DNA from: Cerrena zonata
Taxonomy: Eukaryota > Basidiomycota > Agaricomycetes > Polyporales > Cerrenaceae
DNA: 64,000 nucleotides
Direction: 5' to 3'
Assembly (NCBI GenBank): GCA_038087015.1
Contig: JASBNA010000014.1
Span: 496,001-560,000 of the forward strand
Below, piece after piece: positions 25,378 through 36,004 of this stretch (positions are counted from its first letter, which is position 1; every line of letters begins with the position of its first letter). Under the pieces are notes generated by a model. The model was not told the DNA's origin and searched no databases. It was given only the letters and a program-made list of their open reading frames with translations. The position numbers and the translations under genes are program-made.

Positions 25378-26736
25378 CTAAAAGCTTGAGGCAACTTTAT
25401 CTTGCGCAGTAAAGGAGGAAGTCAATTGTCTGCACAGCTCTTGGTATTCAGCGCGAAAATCATCCCAAGATGAAATATCGTTGACAGATGAGTTCGTGCG
25501 AGGAACGGATGACGAGATTTGCGGTAACGATTTCTGTTGCTTCTCTACAACCCGACGCAGTTCCGAGGCTGTGAATTGCAAAGGTAGATAGGGACGGGGC
25601 ATAGAAAGTGTATAGCCTCCAGAGCTAGGGGTCGCCTTCCAAGTATTGATATTCCAAGTTGCCCAGATTTGTGGATCGAAAGATGACGGCACAGTATCGC
25701 CATGATTGTCCTGATGAGCCGTGAAACGTGGGACGGAAGAACCATCAAGAGAAGTCGCAGAAGAGCTGGTGGAAGAACTACTGGATGAACTACTGAGCGG
25801 AGCGGGATAGATGCGAGTAGGCTGTTCAACTGCAGCTCGGACGCTGGCTAAAAACACATTTCGTGGTTCTCGTTTGACGCGCCTTGGGTCGTGTGGTGCA
25901 TCCATTGAGGTAAAAGCCGCATTGTGCTATCCAGGGACCGTCAGAAATTTGCCACTTGGAGTAAATAGAAACTCTGTTTCACTAACCTTATTTATATCAT
26001 CCTCGACAATGGTCTGACAATGTCGCGAGGCTTCTAGATTATCTTCTCCGAGCGTTGTTGTCATAGGTAGTCGCCCAGCGCAACGTGATGTTCTTGTACG
26101 TGAAATGAGACTCGATTTCTCAGACGGGTTGTCGGCAGAGTCATGTTCTAGTTCTGACCCTGTAATGAAGGGAGCCACAGGGGGTTCGTCATCAGATAGA
26201 AAAGAACAATCATCAATGCATTGATCCTCAGGACCCGCCACAGAAGTGCCGTCAGAATTATAATCAGAAGGTGCAAGATCGCGGAGCGCATCAGTTTCGC
26301 CAATAAAGGTGTTGTAGAACTCGTGCGTGGGGTGACGGTCACGGCGGGTAGCATTGACTTTGCAGCTGTGTGTTTGTTGTAAAGCTTGTATTACTTGTTG
26401 GTGGTCCGGGCGGGGCAAGCATACCGACGGTTGACAGTAATTTGTTGAACTGATCGATCCATCTGGGAGGTGATGTTTTGGGTCACCGTAATTGATACCG
26501 GTATGGGAATTAGAATGCGAAGATACCCGGTCAGTCAGGCTCGAGTTACGGTTCTGAGATGCAGGGACCAAGTAAAAATCATAGTCCGACAAAGAGTTTC
26601 GGTTTACTTGAAATTCAGCGGATGGGTGTAAAGGGACGCGGTAGTGTGTGTCTATCAGGGTCTGTGGTTTGATGTCTTTACCACCAAATCGAGATGGTTT
26701 ACGACTCGGAGTGGAACACTCGGAAGCGGGGAACAT
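25378..26736 (-). CDS. Ser-rich protein of unknown function
   Basis: Not recognised. Two exons, 26736-25987 and 25926-25378, join in phase 0 to 432 codons plus stop, with a GTTAGT donor and TAG acceptor. The protein starts MFPASECSTPSRKPSRFGGK and is largely polar and disordered, with an acidic run (DYNSDGTSVAGPEDQCIDDC), an arginine-containing SRTRTSRCAGRLP patch and a polyserine stretch of about ten residues. A more ordered C-terminal part has PQIWATWNINTWKATP and ELRRVVEKQQKSLPQ, ending in a helix-like DDFRAEYQELCRQLTSSF. No signal peptide or membrane segment. A regulatory protein is plausible but unproven. Confidence 0.65.
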
Positions 26737-27048
26737 GGTTAAGATAAGAGATTGATAGAAGGTAGGGTGTTGTTACTGCCTAGAAATGGCAATATTCGAG
26801 AGATCTAAGCTCAAGTTAAGGAAGAGCCTGCTCCTGTATTCTGAAACTTGACGAGGTGTTGGTTGGGTTGAATGCTGGAATGACGAGAGGTGAACACGAG
26901 TCACCGTCCAGACGAACTTGGTAAAGGAGCGCCCGTATCGGTTCAGCTGATTTAGTGACGCATGACGGCACAAACATTGCAATATCTTTGACCTCTAGTT
27001 TCGATCATTAGCAGCTCTTGCACTGACTTTCGTTTCTTCAAGTTCTTG

Positions 27049-28607
27049 ATGCGACGAGGCCTCCTAAATTTGTCTCCGGTACTACGATCTAGGACTTCTC
27101 AAAATTCATGTCACCGTCTCCGCTTGCACAGGTCTCAGCATACAGATGCTCGTCATGACAGTGCACTGACACCGATCGTCAAGTTAATTGGAAAGAAGGT
27201 GCAGGAAAGAAACGAATTGCAAGCAAAGGTAACAATTCAAGGTTGGAAATGATTTTTAACTCAACACCAAATTTAGGTCAATGGTCTCGAAGATATGGGC
27301 TCTCCCGAGAGCAAACATCTCATGAAACAACTTTCCGAAACGGAGCCACTGTGGAATGCATGGCAAGAATGGACAAAAACCAATGAGGTTTGTCTTTCAT
27401 TGTTGCGCATTACAATTTGGCTGATCATGCACAACTGTAGTAGCTTCTGCGCGAAACTGAGACATTGCTCAACGATCCTGACCCGTCGATGCGTTCTATG
27501 GCGAGCGAAGAACATGCCGATCTCCAGTCGCAAATTTCCGACATGGTTGTCAACAAGTTCCCATCTCTTGTTGTGCCCCCTTCTAAAACGACCCACTTGT
27601 CCGCTATTATGGAGCTCAAGGCAGGGGTGGGAGGTTCCGAATCTGCATTGTTTCTTTCAGAGCTGTTGCGGATGTATATTCGTTTGGCTACTCTCTATCG
27701 GTGGAAGACGAATACCATTGCCAGCAACCAGACAGAAAATGGTGGAATAAAAGACGCCATTGTTGAATTTGTTGGCGAACGAGCTTATGACACCCTACGC
27801 TTTGAGAGCGGGGTTCATAGAGTTCAAAGGGTCCCGGCCACAGAGGCCAACGGCCGCGTACACACTAGTACGGTTGCAGCGGTGGTACGTTATATTGATC
27901 TTGGACCATTGCCCCTTGGAGCAAGTCTGAGTCCCGAATTGACAGGTTCTACCGATGCCAGAAGACACAGGGTCTGAAACATCAGACGATCTCTTCACTA
28001 TGGACGAAATAAGAATCGAGGTCATGAGAGCACGCGGTGCTGGGGGGCAGGTATACACGGGTTCTATTTCTCAATACACTAATGCTGATAGCTGCAAGAT
28101 AGCATGTCAACAAAACTGAATCGGCTGTCCGTCTGACACACATCCCTTCGGGCATTACGGTTTCAATGCAAGACGAGCGTAGTCAACATCAGGCAAGTGA
28201 GCCCTGATGTTGCATCTGTCACCTTACTGATTCTACATCATCCGACCATATTCAGAATCGTAGACGGGCATTCCAGGTCCTCAGAGCGCGTCTCATGGAT
28301 CGGAAACTGAGCCAGGAGGTGGTGGAGCGCCGAGATGTTAGACGAAATTTGGTTCGTAGCGCGGACAGGAGCGAAAAGATACGAACGTACAATTATGCAC
28401 AGGTATAGTGTTTTGATCCTTACACTCCCATGGGTTTCCCCACTAAGCCACCGTCTTTTCCAGGATCGTGTTACGGACCACCGCCTTGGTCTCTCTGTGA
28501 AGAATTTAGAATCTATTCTAGAAGGGGACTCCCTGCAAGATCTTCTAGATGCTCTTGCAAAGAAACATCAAGACGATCTATTACAGGAAGAGCTCGAAAT
28601 GACATAG
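27049..28607 (+). CDS. MRF1: mitochondrial peptide chain release factor 1
   Basis: Class I release factor that reads UAA/UAG on mitochondrial ribosomes and triggers peptide release. Seven exons: 27049-27228, 27277-27387, 27444-27884, 27946-28050, 28103-28192, 28256-28402 and 28464-28607, giving 405 codons plus stop. The N-terminus [20 protein letters not shown] is basic and Ser/Arg-rich, a fitting mitochondrial presequence. The core shows [34 protein letters not shown], and [10 protein letters not shown]. The catalytic GGQ lies at residues 277-279 ([21 protein letters not shown]), with an intron right after the glutamine. The C-terminus has [19 protein letters not shown]. The exon 5 to 6 junction uses a GC donor (28193-28194): GT alternatives nearby break the frame. 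Confidence 0.95.
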
Positions 28608-28995
28608 ACATCTTGTGCCCGACCCAACCTTATACAATATCTACTATTTCAATTTTGTGCAAAGTTCCAGGGATATAGCTCTAGCGGCGCATCATTTTAT
28701 GCATGTATTTTGTTTATTGTTTTTTCTTGCAAAGGCCCATGCTCATTCAGGACAAACAACCTACCGAAGCATTGACCAACTGGCCGACGTCAATGTCAAT
28801 GCAGTGGCCCTCGTCCTCTCGGTCAAACGATAAACGCGGTAACTATGATGTGGCCATTGTCTATTGACCATTTGCAATCGCCACTGGGCAAGTATAAGTA
28901 CGCGAGAATCGCAATATGTTGCCTCCTTGAACTTCTTTACTACTGACCTCTACCTGCTCGTTTCTCAAATATTGCTTATCTGCGTCAAATCAAGG

Positions 28996-29737
28996 ATGGA
29001 CTTCCTCTTTGCGGACTATGATCCCAATGAATGGACCCTGCCCAGATATGTTATTCCTGATCGGCTACTTCCACAGCCATACTGGGTGGCACTACCCTGT
29101 CTCAAAGACTTGTCTGCTCAAGAGGCGATCTCTGTGGCTCTGCAAAACCGACAACTTACTGTGGAGCATCTCAAACCAATCAGTCTGCGGGCAATCCACA
29201 AAAACACTGGCGTTGCAGTAGAATTCGTGAGCATCCTCTTTTGACTGACTTAACGAGTATCTAAACGGTTATCGATATGTAGAAACTATGTTCCCTTTGT
29301 CCGGATAAGGTGTACAATCCTCTTTTTCCAGGTCATAAGTGTCACGAGAACTCGCTGGAGCATTTAGAATCACTAGCCGAATTCCTGAGGGTAGATGCCG
29401 ACTCGTTTACACAGTTCAGCTGCGACAAGTGTCGTTTTTGGTGAGTATCGCGCATTTTCCTTTGTTCCCTAGTTTCTTAGACTGACTGTATGTTTACAGT
29501 TTTGACACTTGCGATGATCTGCAGGAACACCAAATATTTTGCCAGACAGTCCGAACATTCCCCATTGCCACAACCACACCTGCCAGCACCTTTGAGCCAT
29601 CGATGGATGTCGAAGAGGAGATTAGCCCTGCTGTATCCTCCGAGTATGAATGGGGATACAATCTAACCAACGCAATGGGACTGTGCAACATGGATTGGTT
29701 CCATCTCGCCAGCTACGGAGATCTGGGGGGCTACTGA
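28996..29737 (+). CDS. Two-zinc-finger protein of unknown function (family member B)
   Basis: Paralogue-like match to the 6814-8127 gene. Exons are 28996-29226, 29283-29440 and 29500-29737, giving 208 codons plus stop. An N-terminal AQEAISVALQNRQL segment aligns with VEEAVQYALKKRQL in member A. The first Cys/His cluster is KLCSLCPDKV...FPGHKCHENSLEH; then FLRVDADSFTQF (compare LLGLHEDTFVKL); the second cluster is CDKCRFCFDTCDDLQEHQIFC. The last intron falls inside the second finger in both genes and the first intron falls just before the first finger in both, which supports common descent. Member B lacks the long Ser/Pro tail of A and ends in a short acidic region. Function not known. Confidence 0.75.
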
Positions 29738-30067
29738 GTACTGGGGACCTTGTCAAGAGACCTGTCCGGTTTGAGCGAGGACCACCTGATAATGTCTCTG
29801 AATCTAGGTTATTGTGATGTATTGCACGCTTCTCGTTTTGCCACTCTGATCAAGAGAGGGCCAGGACCGTTGGGCCATAACTCGATAGGGGTGTTACTAG
29901 AGCGTCTCTATCCTTGAGGTCATGTAAATGCGTTCGAAATGCTGGACTTGTGTAATTGTGTCTTGGAGTTATTGTTAAATATGTACGCTTTGGCTACTTC
30001 GTATACTGAGCAGATTGTAGCGCTATCTCCGCTGTTGTAATTCTCACCTCGGTATCAATTCTCTTAG

Positions 30068-30472
30068 ACTTCTATTTCTAACAACAAGATCGCTATCTTT
30101 TCCAAGTCGTACTGCCCCCACTGTAAACGTGCTCAGGCTCTGCTCACTAGCGAGTACCCCAATGTCCAGACCGAGATTCTTGAGTCAGCTGCTCATTCAT
30201 ATGTGACATATTCAACTCCGCTGACGTTCTACTTCCCATCACAGACTAGACGAACGGGATGATGGCTCCGAAATCCAGAGCTATTTATTTGATAAGACAG
30301 GCCAACGCACTGTCCCGAACATCTTTATCAGTAAGTCTTCCAGTTTATGTCAGAACTGCCTCAAAATTTTTGACGCGATACTTCTCCTTTAGACAAGCAG
30401 CATATTGGTGGCTGCGACTCTGTCATCGCTCTCAAAGAGCAAGGCAAATTGTCCGCTCTTGTCAAGGCGTGA
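30068..30472 (+). CDS. glutaredoxin (dithiol, CPHC), first exon not found
   Basis: Thioredoxin-fold oxidoreductase using glutathione. Three exons splice cleanly: 30068-30183, 30245-30330 and 30393-30472 (93 codons). They show [20 protein letters not shown] (active site CPHC; the usual eukaryotic form is CPYC), then EILELDERDDG, the cis-Pro segment TVPNIFI, and the glutathione-binding [11 protein letters not shown]. The product ends at LSALVKA. The frame enters through an acceptor at 30067, but no ATG exon with a matching donor can be recognised in the 330 bases upstream. Either a very small distant first exon exists or the gene has lost its 5' end and is a pseudogene. The part present is otherwise intact. 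Confidence 0.75.
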
Positions 30473-31259
30473 GCTATGGATGCGGATCTCATATGCCCTC
30501 TCGGTCTTATTTATCCCACATTAGCAGTACTGTCGCCCGTCTATAACGCTTTTGTAAATGATTAACATCTCCATGACTCGATTCCGTCCCTGCTCCAACG
30601 TTTCTCGACGTCACTCAGTGATTGAGCTGTACGCATGACACCCACTTACCACCGCAGGACCCTATTGCAGACAGTGAGTCACTTGGGCAGTTGAATATGA
30701 CTCCACTTTCTTTTCCTCGTGATTCGAAGGTTGAGAAAGGATGCAGCTGAAGTAACACAAGCCTCGAAGCTTGAACTGCTTCGCGACTCTGCCTACACGT
30801 GGAATTATCCGTTCAATTTCCAAAAAGTAAAAAAGTACTTATGTTGATTCTCTTGGGCAGTTCGCTTGTGTTAACGCTTCTTTTGCAGCGGCATGGGAAC
30901 CCGGAGTGTGCTTAAGAAGGAAAGAAAAGGATCGCCGCTCAATCGACCTTGTTGTTCAACACTTGTCGAAGTCCGTATTGGTAAAACTTTCCGCATCATA
31001 GTCCTCCGAGGTCTGATCTTCCGTCAACTGACATGAAATATAATCAAGCTCCACAACTCCGATTGGTTGGCTGGGCCGGAGAAAAAAAGCTATTCCCACA
31101 AAAATCTAACAGGAATTTCACTAAGAGGTGCTACGCGTTGTCACATGAAGCTTCTCGCTACATTTCTGCATCATGTACAGGTACCAAGACCAACATGGCT
31201 TGATCGCTCAACAAGCCCCATTCGTAGGAAATTATTGCAACCAGAGGGACAGAGAACAG
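30473..31259. other. intergenic with a possible coding relic
   Basis: Mostly without a gene. At 30637-30830 a short reading MTPTYHRRTLLQT can be spliced to LRKDAAEVTQASKLELLRDS with ordinary splice sites, but it ends soon and no family was recognised. It may be an exon relic. Confidence 0.3.
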
Positions 31260-31267
31260 GTATTTAA
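31260..31267 (+). promoter_or_regulatory. TATA-like element of the hydrophobin gene
   Basis: The sequence gtatttaaac lies about 90 bases before the ATG at 31355. A CT/CA-rich leader follows, the usual layout of highly expressed fungal genes. Confidence 0.5.
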
Positions 31268-31354
31268 ACCCTTCGCAGACCAGTCCAAAACCTCAGTCGA
31301 ACAACTCCCCAAGTCGTTCAACTTTTAAGTCTCCAAGCCTCTAAATCTCTCAAC

Positions 31355-31820
31355 ATGTTCGCTCGTGCTTACTCCGTCATTTTCTTCTTGCTCTTTGCCC
31401 TCCCCCTTCTTGCGGTCGCCACCCCCTCGGGGATGATTGAGGCCAGGCAGGGTCAGTGCAACACTGGTCCCGTTCAGTGCTGCGACCAGACCTTGGCTGT
31501 ACGTGCTCCGACTTACTTTATTGCGCCTTGGTACTGATTATTTTGTTTCTTTAGGCTACCGATCCACTTGTCAGTATCCTGGCTGGCTTACTCGGTGTTG
31601 TCCTCGGCCCAATCAACGCTCTCGTCGGGGTCAGCTGCAGCCCCATTTCCGTCATCGGTGTTGGTGGTAACAACTGCGCTGCCAACCCCGTTTGCTGCAC
31701 CAACAACGGCATTGTAAGTTCCGGCTTCAGCCTTCTCTAACTCTTCTAATGTCAACTCATGTACTTGTCTAGGGTGGACTCCTCTCCATCGGTTGCGTTC
31801 CTGTCAACATCGGCCTCTAA
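31355..31820 (+). CDS. class I hydrophobin
   Basis: Small secreted amphipathic protein that self-assembles at air-water interfaces and coats aerial hyphae and fruit bodies. Exons are 31355-31498, 31555-31713 and 31773-31820, giving 116 codons plus stop. The signal peptide is [19 protein letters not shown] with cleavage near AVA. The eight cysteines follow the family order: Q-C-x6-CC, then one Cys in VGVSC, Cys 12 residues on in GNNC, CC after five residues (NPVCC), and a last Cys 12 residues on in IGC. The Cys3-Cys4 loop (31 residues) and the loop after Cys7 fit class I of basidiomycetes. Both introns lie at positions common in this family. An ATG start, TATA-like element and rich 3' flank suggest an active gene. 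Confidence 0.97.
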
Positions 31821-33191
31821 GTGGCTACATGGCATCTGACCAATAACATTCTTTTCGCACATTTACGGTTTACGGTCTAGTGTATGGTATGTGTGGTGCT
31901 GAGAGTATGGAGAGCGGAGGAACGGGCATGTTGTATTATGTGAAAAACCAAACATATTGTGATTGTTTATGGAGGTGAAATATTGGTCTGGGTCCTTTTT
32001 ATTTTGTGAAATGAACAATGGGTCAGCTGAAGATTTTTGAGTACTGCCTGTTGTGTTCGGAAATTCAGCAGATCCTCGGGCTCAAGTACTGTTGTGGTAA
32101 GATAGCTTCCATACCTATTACGGTCCTTCGGTAGATGATCGAGTGTCGTTTGATCGAGGCGTCGGACTTGCCAGTGGCAATTTGAAAGTTTGAACGTCGA
32201 ACTTGCGCCACAAACCCCTCAAACTTAAACTTAACACCGCAACAACTGGGAAAGATGGGACTCTGGCCCACCATAGACTCTTAACATGTGAGAGGTCTAG
32301 TTATGTTACTGGGTCTCGTTCTCCTATAGCAGCGCTGAGTAGTACATATGTAGCACAACACTGTCTATATTCACTTCGACTTCCTCGGCATAATCCACTC
32401 TATCTATCAATCTTTCTCATCGCGAAACAAAGATTACACAAAGACTGTCAGCGTGAAAGGGAATGATAGAGTTAAAAGAGGTTAGACTCGCTCAAGGAGA
32501 TTCCTAGTTCTCGTGGTTGAACCAAATCGGGAGTGATTTGGATATAAAAGGTAAGCTCTTCCCTCAACCCAACACATTCAAAATCGCAAGATCATATCTA
32601 GAAAATGGGCTTTCGAGCACGCACTCTCTTCAACCCTTGGACAGGCTGACATATGTAACTGGTTAATACGTAGCTGGTTATAATTAAGAAATCATGTAAG
32701 AAGTGAATAAGTAGTAACGATGGTCATTGCAAACTATATACTAAATCGAATGGAAGTACAGTGCTATAACGCGACAAAACTGAGCTTCTTTTGTTCTTCC
32801 TATTATGTTTCTCTCCTTTTACATACTGCGATATACTCAGGGAGAAATAATTACGATAGGAATATTATAAGTGATTGCACTTCCTGGGAACCCCGGGCCT
32901 GGTGGGTCAAAGTAGTGCCTTTCTCTTGCTGGTAGTATTGGCCACTGGTTTTGATGAGCGATAATGACGAGCGGATATGATATTACCATGGTGAATACCG
33001 TGAACCAGTGGGTCCTAAGTTGACCTGGAAATTCTGCATCTCAGGCTTTGGAGGAGTTGATGTGCAGACGCCGATAGCGTTAATGGCCGCACGTGGCAAG
33101 TACCGCATTTTGATACATGACCACCGCTCATTCACCTCAAACCACCATTCACCTTCATGCCAACTCACACGACGCACTGATGACATCGACC
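31821..33191. other. intergenic, AT-rich, no gene supported
   Basis: About 1.4 kb. A second TATA box with leader-like sequence lies near 32540-32605 (gatataaaag, then an ATG at 32605), but the frame after it closes after about 14 codons. No other structure was found. Confidence 0.4.
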
Positions 33192-34832
33192 ATGAGTAAC
33201 GATGTAGGCCAGGAAACAACATTCTCAGCCATATTCCCGCTCCCATATCGCGTTCTTTCCTTGGCTGGTCTAGGTATCTTAGCTTGGGCTGTCAACTTGC
33301 ACGGTTTACATCTTGCTGGAATCGACGCAGCGAGGGCTCTTGACCTGGACCCCCATCGTGCTCGCAATACCCTCACCAATCGTTCACCTTCCCCACTTCC
33401 TACAGTCTCACGCAGCGGCTGGAAACATGTGTCGGCCACGGATTCGTACCATGTACATGTGTACAAACTCTTCTTGCAGTATTCCGTCTGTGTGACAATA
33501 TCCTGGCTGATCTATCGCAATGCCACAAATGGAGATGTGGGGCTAGTGGACGTGTTTAAGTACATCCCCGCAGTAACTGCACTAGTTCTTCTGGTCCTCC
33601 TTATCTGTCCCTTTGACCTATTCCAAAAGCACGAACGAGACCGATTCTTTAGGTGTGTTATTCCTATTATGGCGCGAACTTGCTCTGAATTTCTTTCCTC
33701 GCTGTGTCAAGCTCGTTGCAAAGATGTATGTTTAGCCCCAGAAGTCAACGTATTTATTTCTCCGATGTCGTTTTCGCCGATATCTTCACATCTTTTGCCA
33801 AGGTCATCGGGGACGTCTGGCTTTCAATGTGTATGCTTCTTCCAGGAAGTAGTCTTCTCTCGCAGCCGTCCCAAGACGGACTAGCACGATGGATTTTACC
33901 GACCCTAATGAGGTGAATTGAACTCAAACGCTCTTCTTTCAACTTCTTTAATCTAACTCTGATTGCTTGAGTTGTCAGCTTGCCGTATGCTGTCCGATTT
34001 CGGCAATGTCTCATTGAATATATGCTACCCACCAACCAGAGCAAAAGGCCTTTTTACAATGCAATCAAGTATGCCAGCTCGTTTCCCGTCATCTATCTAT
34101 CAGCTGCACAGCGAACGGTCGTAACCGATGTGCTATCCGCGAAAGGCCCTGGAGCTGCATCAGAAGCGTGGCATGGGGAACACCAGCTTTTCCGCTTATG
34201 GTACATTCGATTTACACTGTAGTGTGAGGATACTCATGACTTTCTATAGGTTACTTGCTGCTGCCGTTAACTCCCTTTACTCATTTTGGTGGGACGTGAC
34301 CCATGATTGGGGTCTTGATCTTCTTCGTCCACGGAACGTCCCTTCTAATACCACGACACGCTCCAGATCGCCCCCGAAGCGATTAGTTCTACCAGGACTG
34401 CACCCTCGTTCGACACTGCTTGGTCATCGAGCGTCCATGGACGAAGATCTCGACGAAAACACGGTAATAGACGCATCGAAGCATGGTCATGTCCGATTTC
34501 CATGGGGTCTCAGGCCATCGCTTCTATTTCCTCTTGCAGTTTATCCATTCGCGGTGCTAGCGGACCTCGTTCTCCGTTTAACATGGTCCGCGAAATTGTC
34601 GAGCCATCTACACTCCTATTCAGAGGGAGATCTCATAATATTCTGGATCGAGCTAGCAGAAATCTTGCGGAGATGGATGTGGGTATTCCTTCGAGTTGAA
34701 TGGGAAGTTGTCAAGCACGAGTACATCCATGACGGAGGTTCTCATCTGGGTAGCACGATCTTGACCCCACGAGACGGGTTATTTTCAACAAATTTACCTG
34801 CGGAGAACTATGAGATGCTGCCACCAAGTTAG
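33192..34832 (+). CDS. EXS-domain protein of the Erd1 type
   Basis: Multi-pass Golgi/ER membrane protein. Yeast Erd1 is needed for retention of luminal ER proteins and Golgi glycosylation, with a phosphate-recycling role in the EXS family. Exons are 33192-33652, 33712-33912, 33979-34200 and 34250-34832, giving 488 codons plus stop. The N-terminal FSAIFPLPYRVLSLAGLGIL is followed by AWAVNLHGLHLAGID and several hydrophobic helices. The EXS core includes YFSDVVFADIFTSFAKVIGD, LPYAVRFRQCLIEYM, NAIKYASSFPVIYLSA, LLAAAVNSLYSFWWDVTHDW and a late RRWMWVFLRVEWEVVKHEY. The first intron ends at a CAAG acceptor (33711). In-frame ATGs occur upstream at 33117 and 33180; 33192 was preferred as it places the conserved segment near the start. 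Confidence 0.88.
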
Positions 34833-35894
34833 GACGAAAATAAGTCTGCACGAAACCAACATGATCGTCCCTAGGCACACGGGTTCTCATAGAGACGGCA
34901 TGGATTGAGACCGTGTAGTTGTCTATGGTTAGCACACAATCTAGGTATGTTCTCTACCCCCACAGGTCGACTTGGCACAACTGAATGCAATAACAGAGTA
35001 TTCTATTAATATCATAAATGACCGGGTGACATCCTTCTTCCAATACCATCGTGGAAGTGTACTTCCCTCTAGACTGACTATATCGCTCCGATCATCAAGC
35101 CGTTGTACTCACCCTTGCACATTCTGTCAGGGACGTGAGAGCACAAGTCCCTTGGATGGAAGGACCATCATTCAGTACCCTTGGTGCTTTCACTGTTGTA
35201 CAGTCATCAGATGCGGCAAGCCAGAATGGATATCCCACTAGTGCGTTGCGGCAAGTAGGGCGACTTTTCCAGCGCACTCCTGTCTACCCCAGTTGATATG
35301 GGATGAACTCAAAATACTGGTCTCGTGGACCTACCACAAAGCTTGGCTAGGTCATTCAGCTGCCCAATCGTGATTCGGAACATGTCGTGGAGCCTGGATT
35401 TCAGCCACTTGACTGTCATCTGAAACGGACTCGGGGCGTTTCGTAGAGGTGTGTGTATTAGCTTAGTACCCTCTCAGTAGCGGATTGTGGGGTTCCGCTG
35501 TCTGGTATGGCAGAAGCGCAGTTCTATTATCAGCTGACCGTCTTCATTTCTAAATCACACGGTCCGAACCGATGACCTCTTCTACCAATGCTAGTAACTC
35601 ACCGTCCAGTGAACATAGAACCTGTTCACGTCTATTGGTTGCTGTCCCCTTTCGTAGCAATTCGGAGACTTCCCACGTCGTTCAACTTTCATCCGCTATG
35701 AAGTGTTGGATATTCTTAGGGCGCTTTGCGTGCGTAGGGGGAAGCCGGTATGACCTAAGTGCCTGTTATGGGAAGACCCTATGAAGGTCAGTTTGATGTT
35801 ATTTCTTTAGCTTCAGTTGAGTTCAGCTCCTTGAGACCCATGAGATCCACTCCCACGTCTTACTCCTGAGGGTGCCCATCTCATGACCTTCAAG
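34833..35894. other. intergenic, no gene supported
   Basis: About 1 kb upstream of the first formate dehydrogenase. Short frames only. It presumably carries that gene's upstream promoter. Confidence 0.5.
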
Positions 35895-35902
35895 TATATA
35901 AG
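35895..35902 (+). promoter_or_regulatory. TATA box of the first formate dehydrogenase
   Basis: A tatataag element sits about 105 bases before the ATG at 36005. A C-rich leader with many ccc and tccc runs follows, suggesting strong expression. Confidence 0.6.
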
Positions 35903-36004
35903 AGGGGGCTAACAATACCTTAGCCATCCCATCTTGTGTGCATATCCTGCCCACTTCTAGTCACCCAATCTTAACCCAATTCCCTATACCCCCCTCTCCC
36001 CAAC

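Noticed and set aside
30637..30830. Possible two-exon relic (RRTLLQT to LRKDAAEVTQASKLELL)
   Set aside because: Splice sites are plausible but the product is short and matches no family I know; left as a note only.
32540..32650. TATA box, leader and ATG resembling a second hydrophobin start
   Set aside because: The frame closes after about 14 codons and no Cys pattern follows; resemblance to the hydrophobin promoter is too weak to call a pseudogene.
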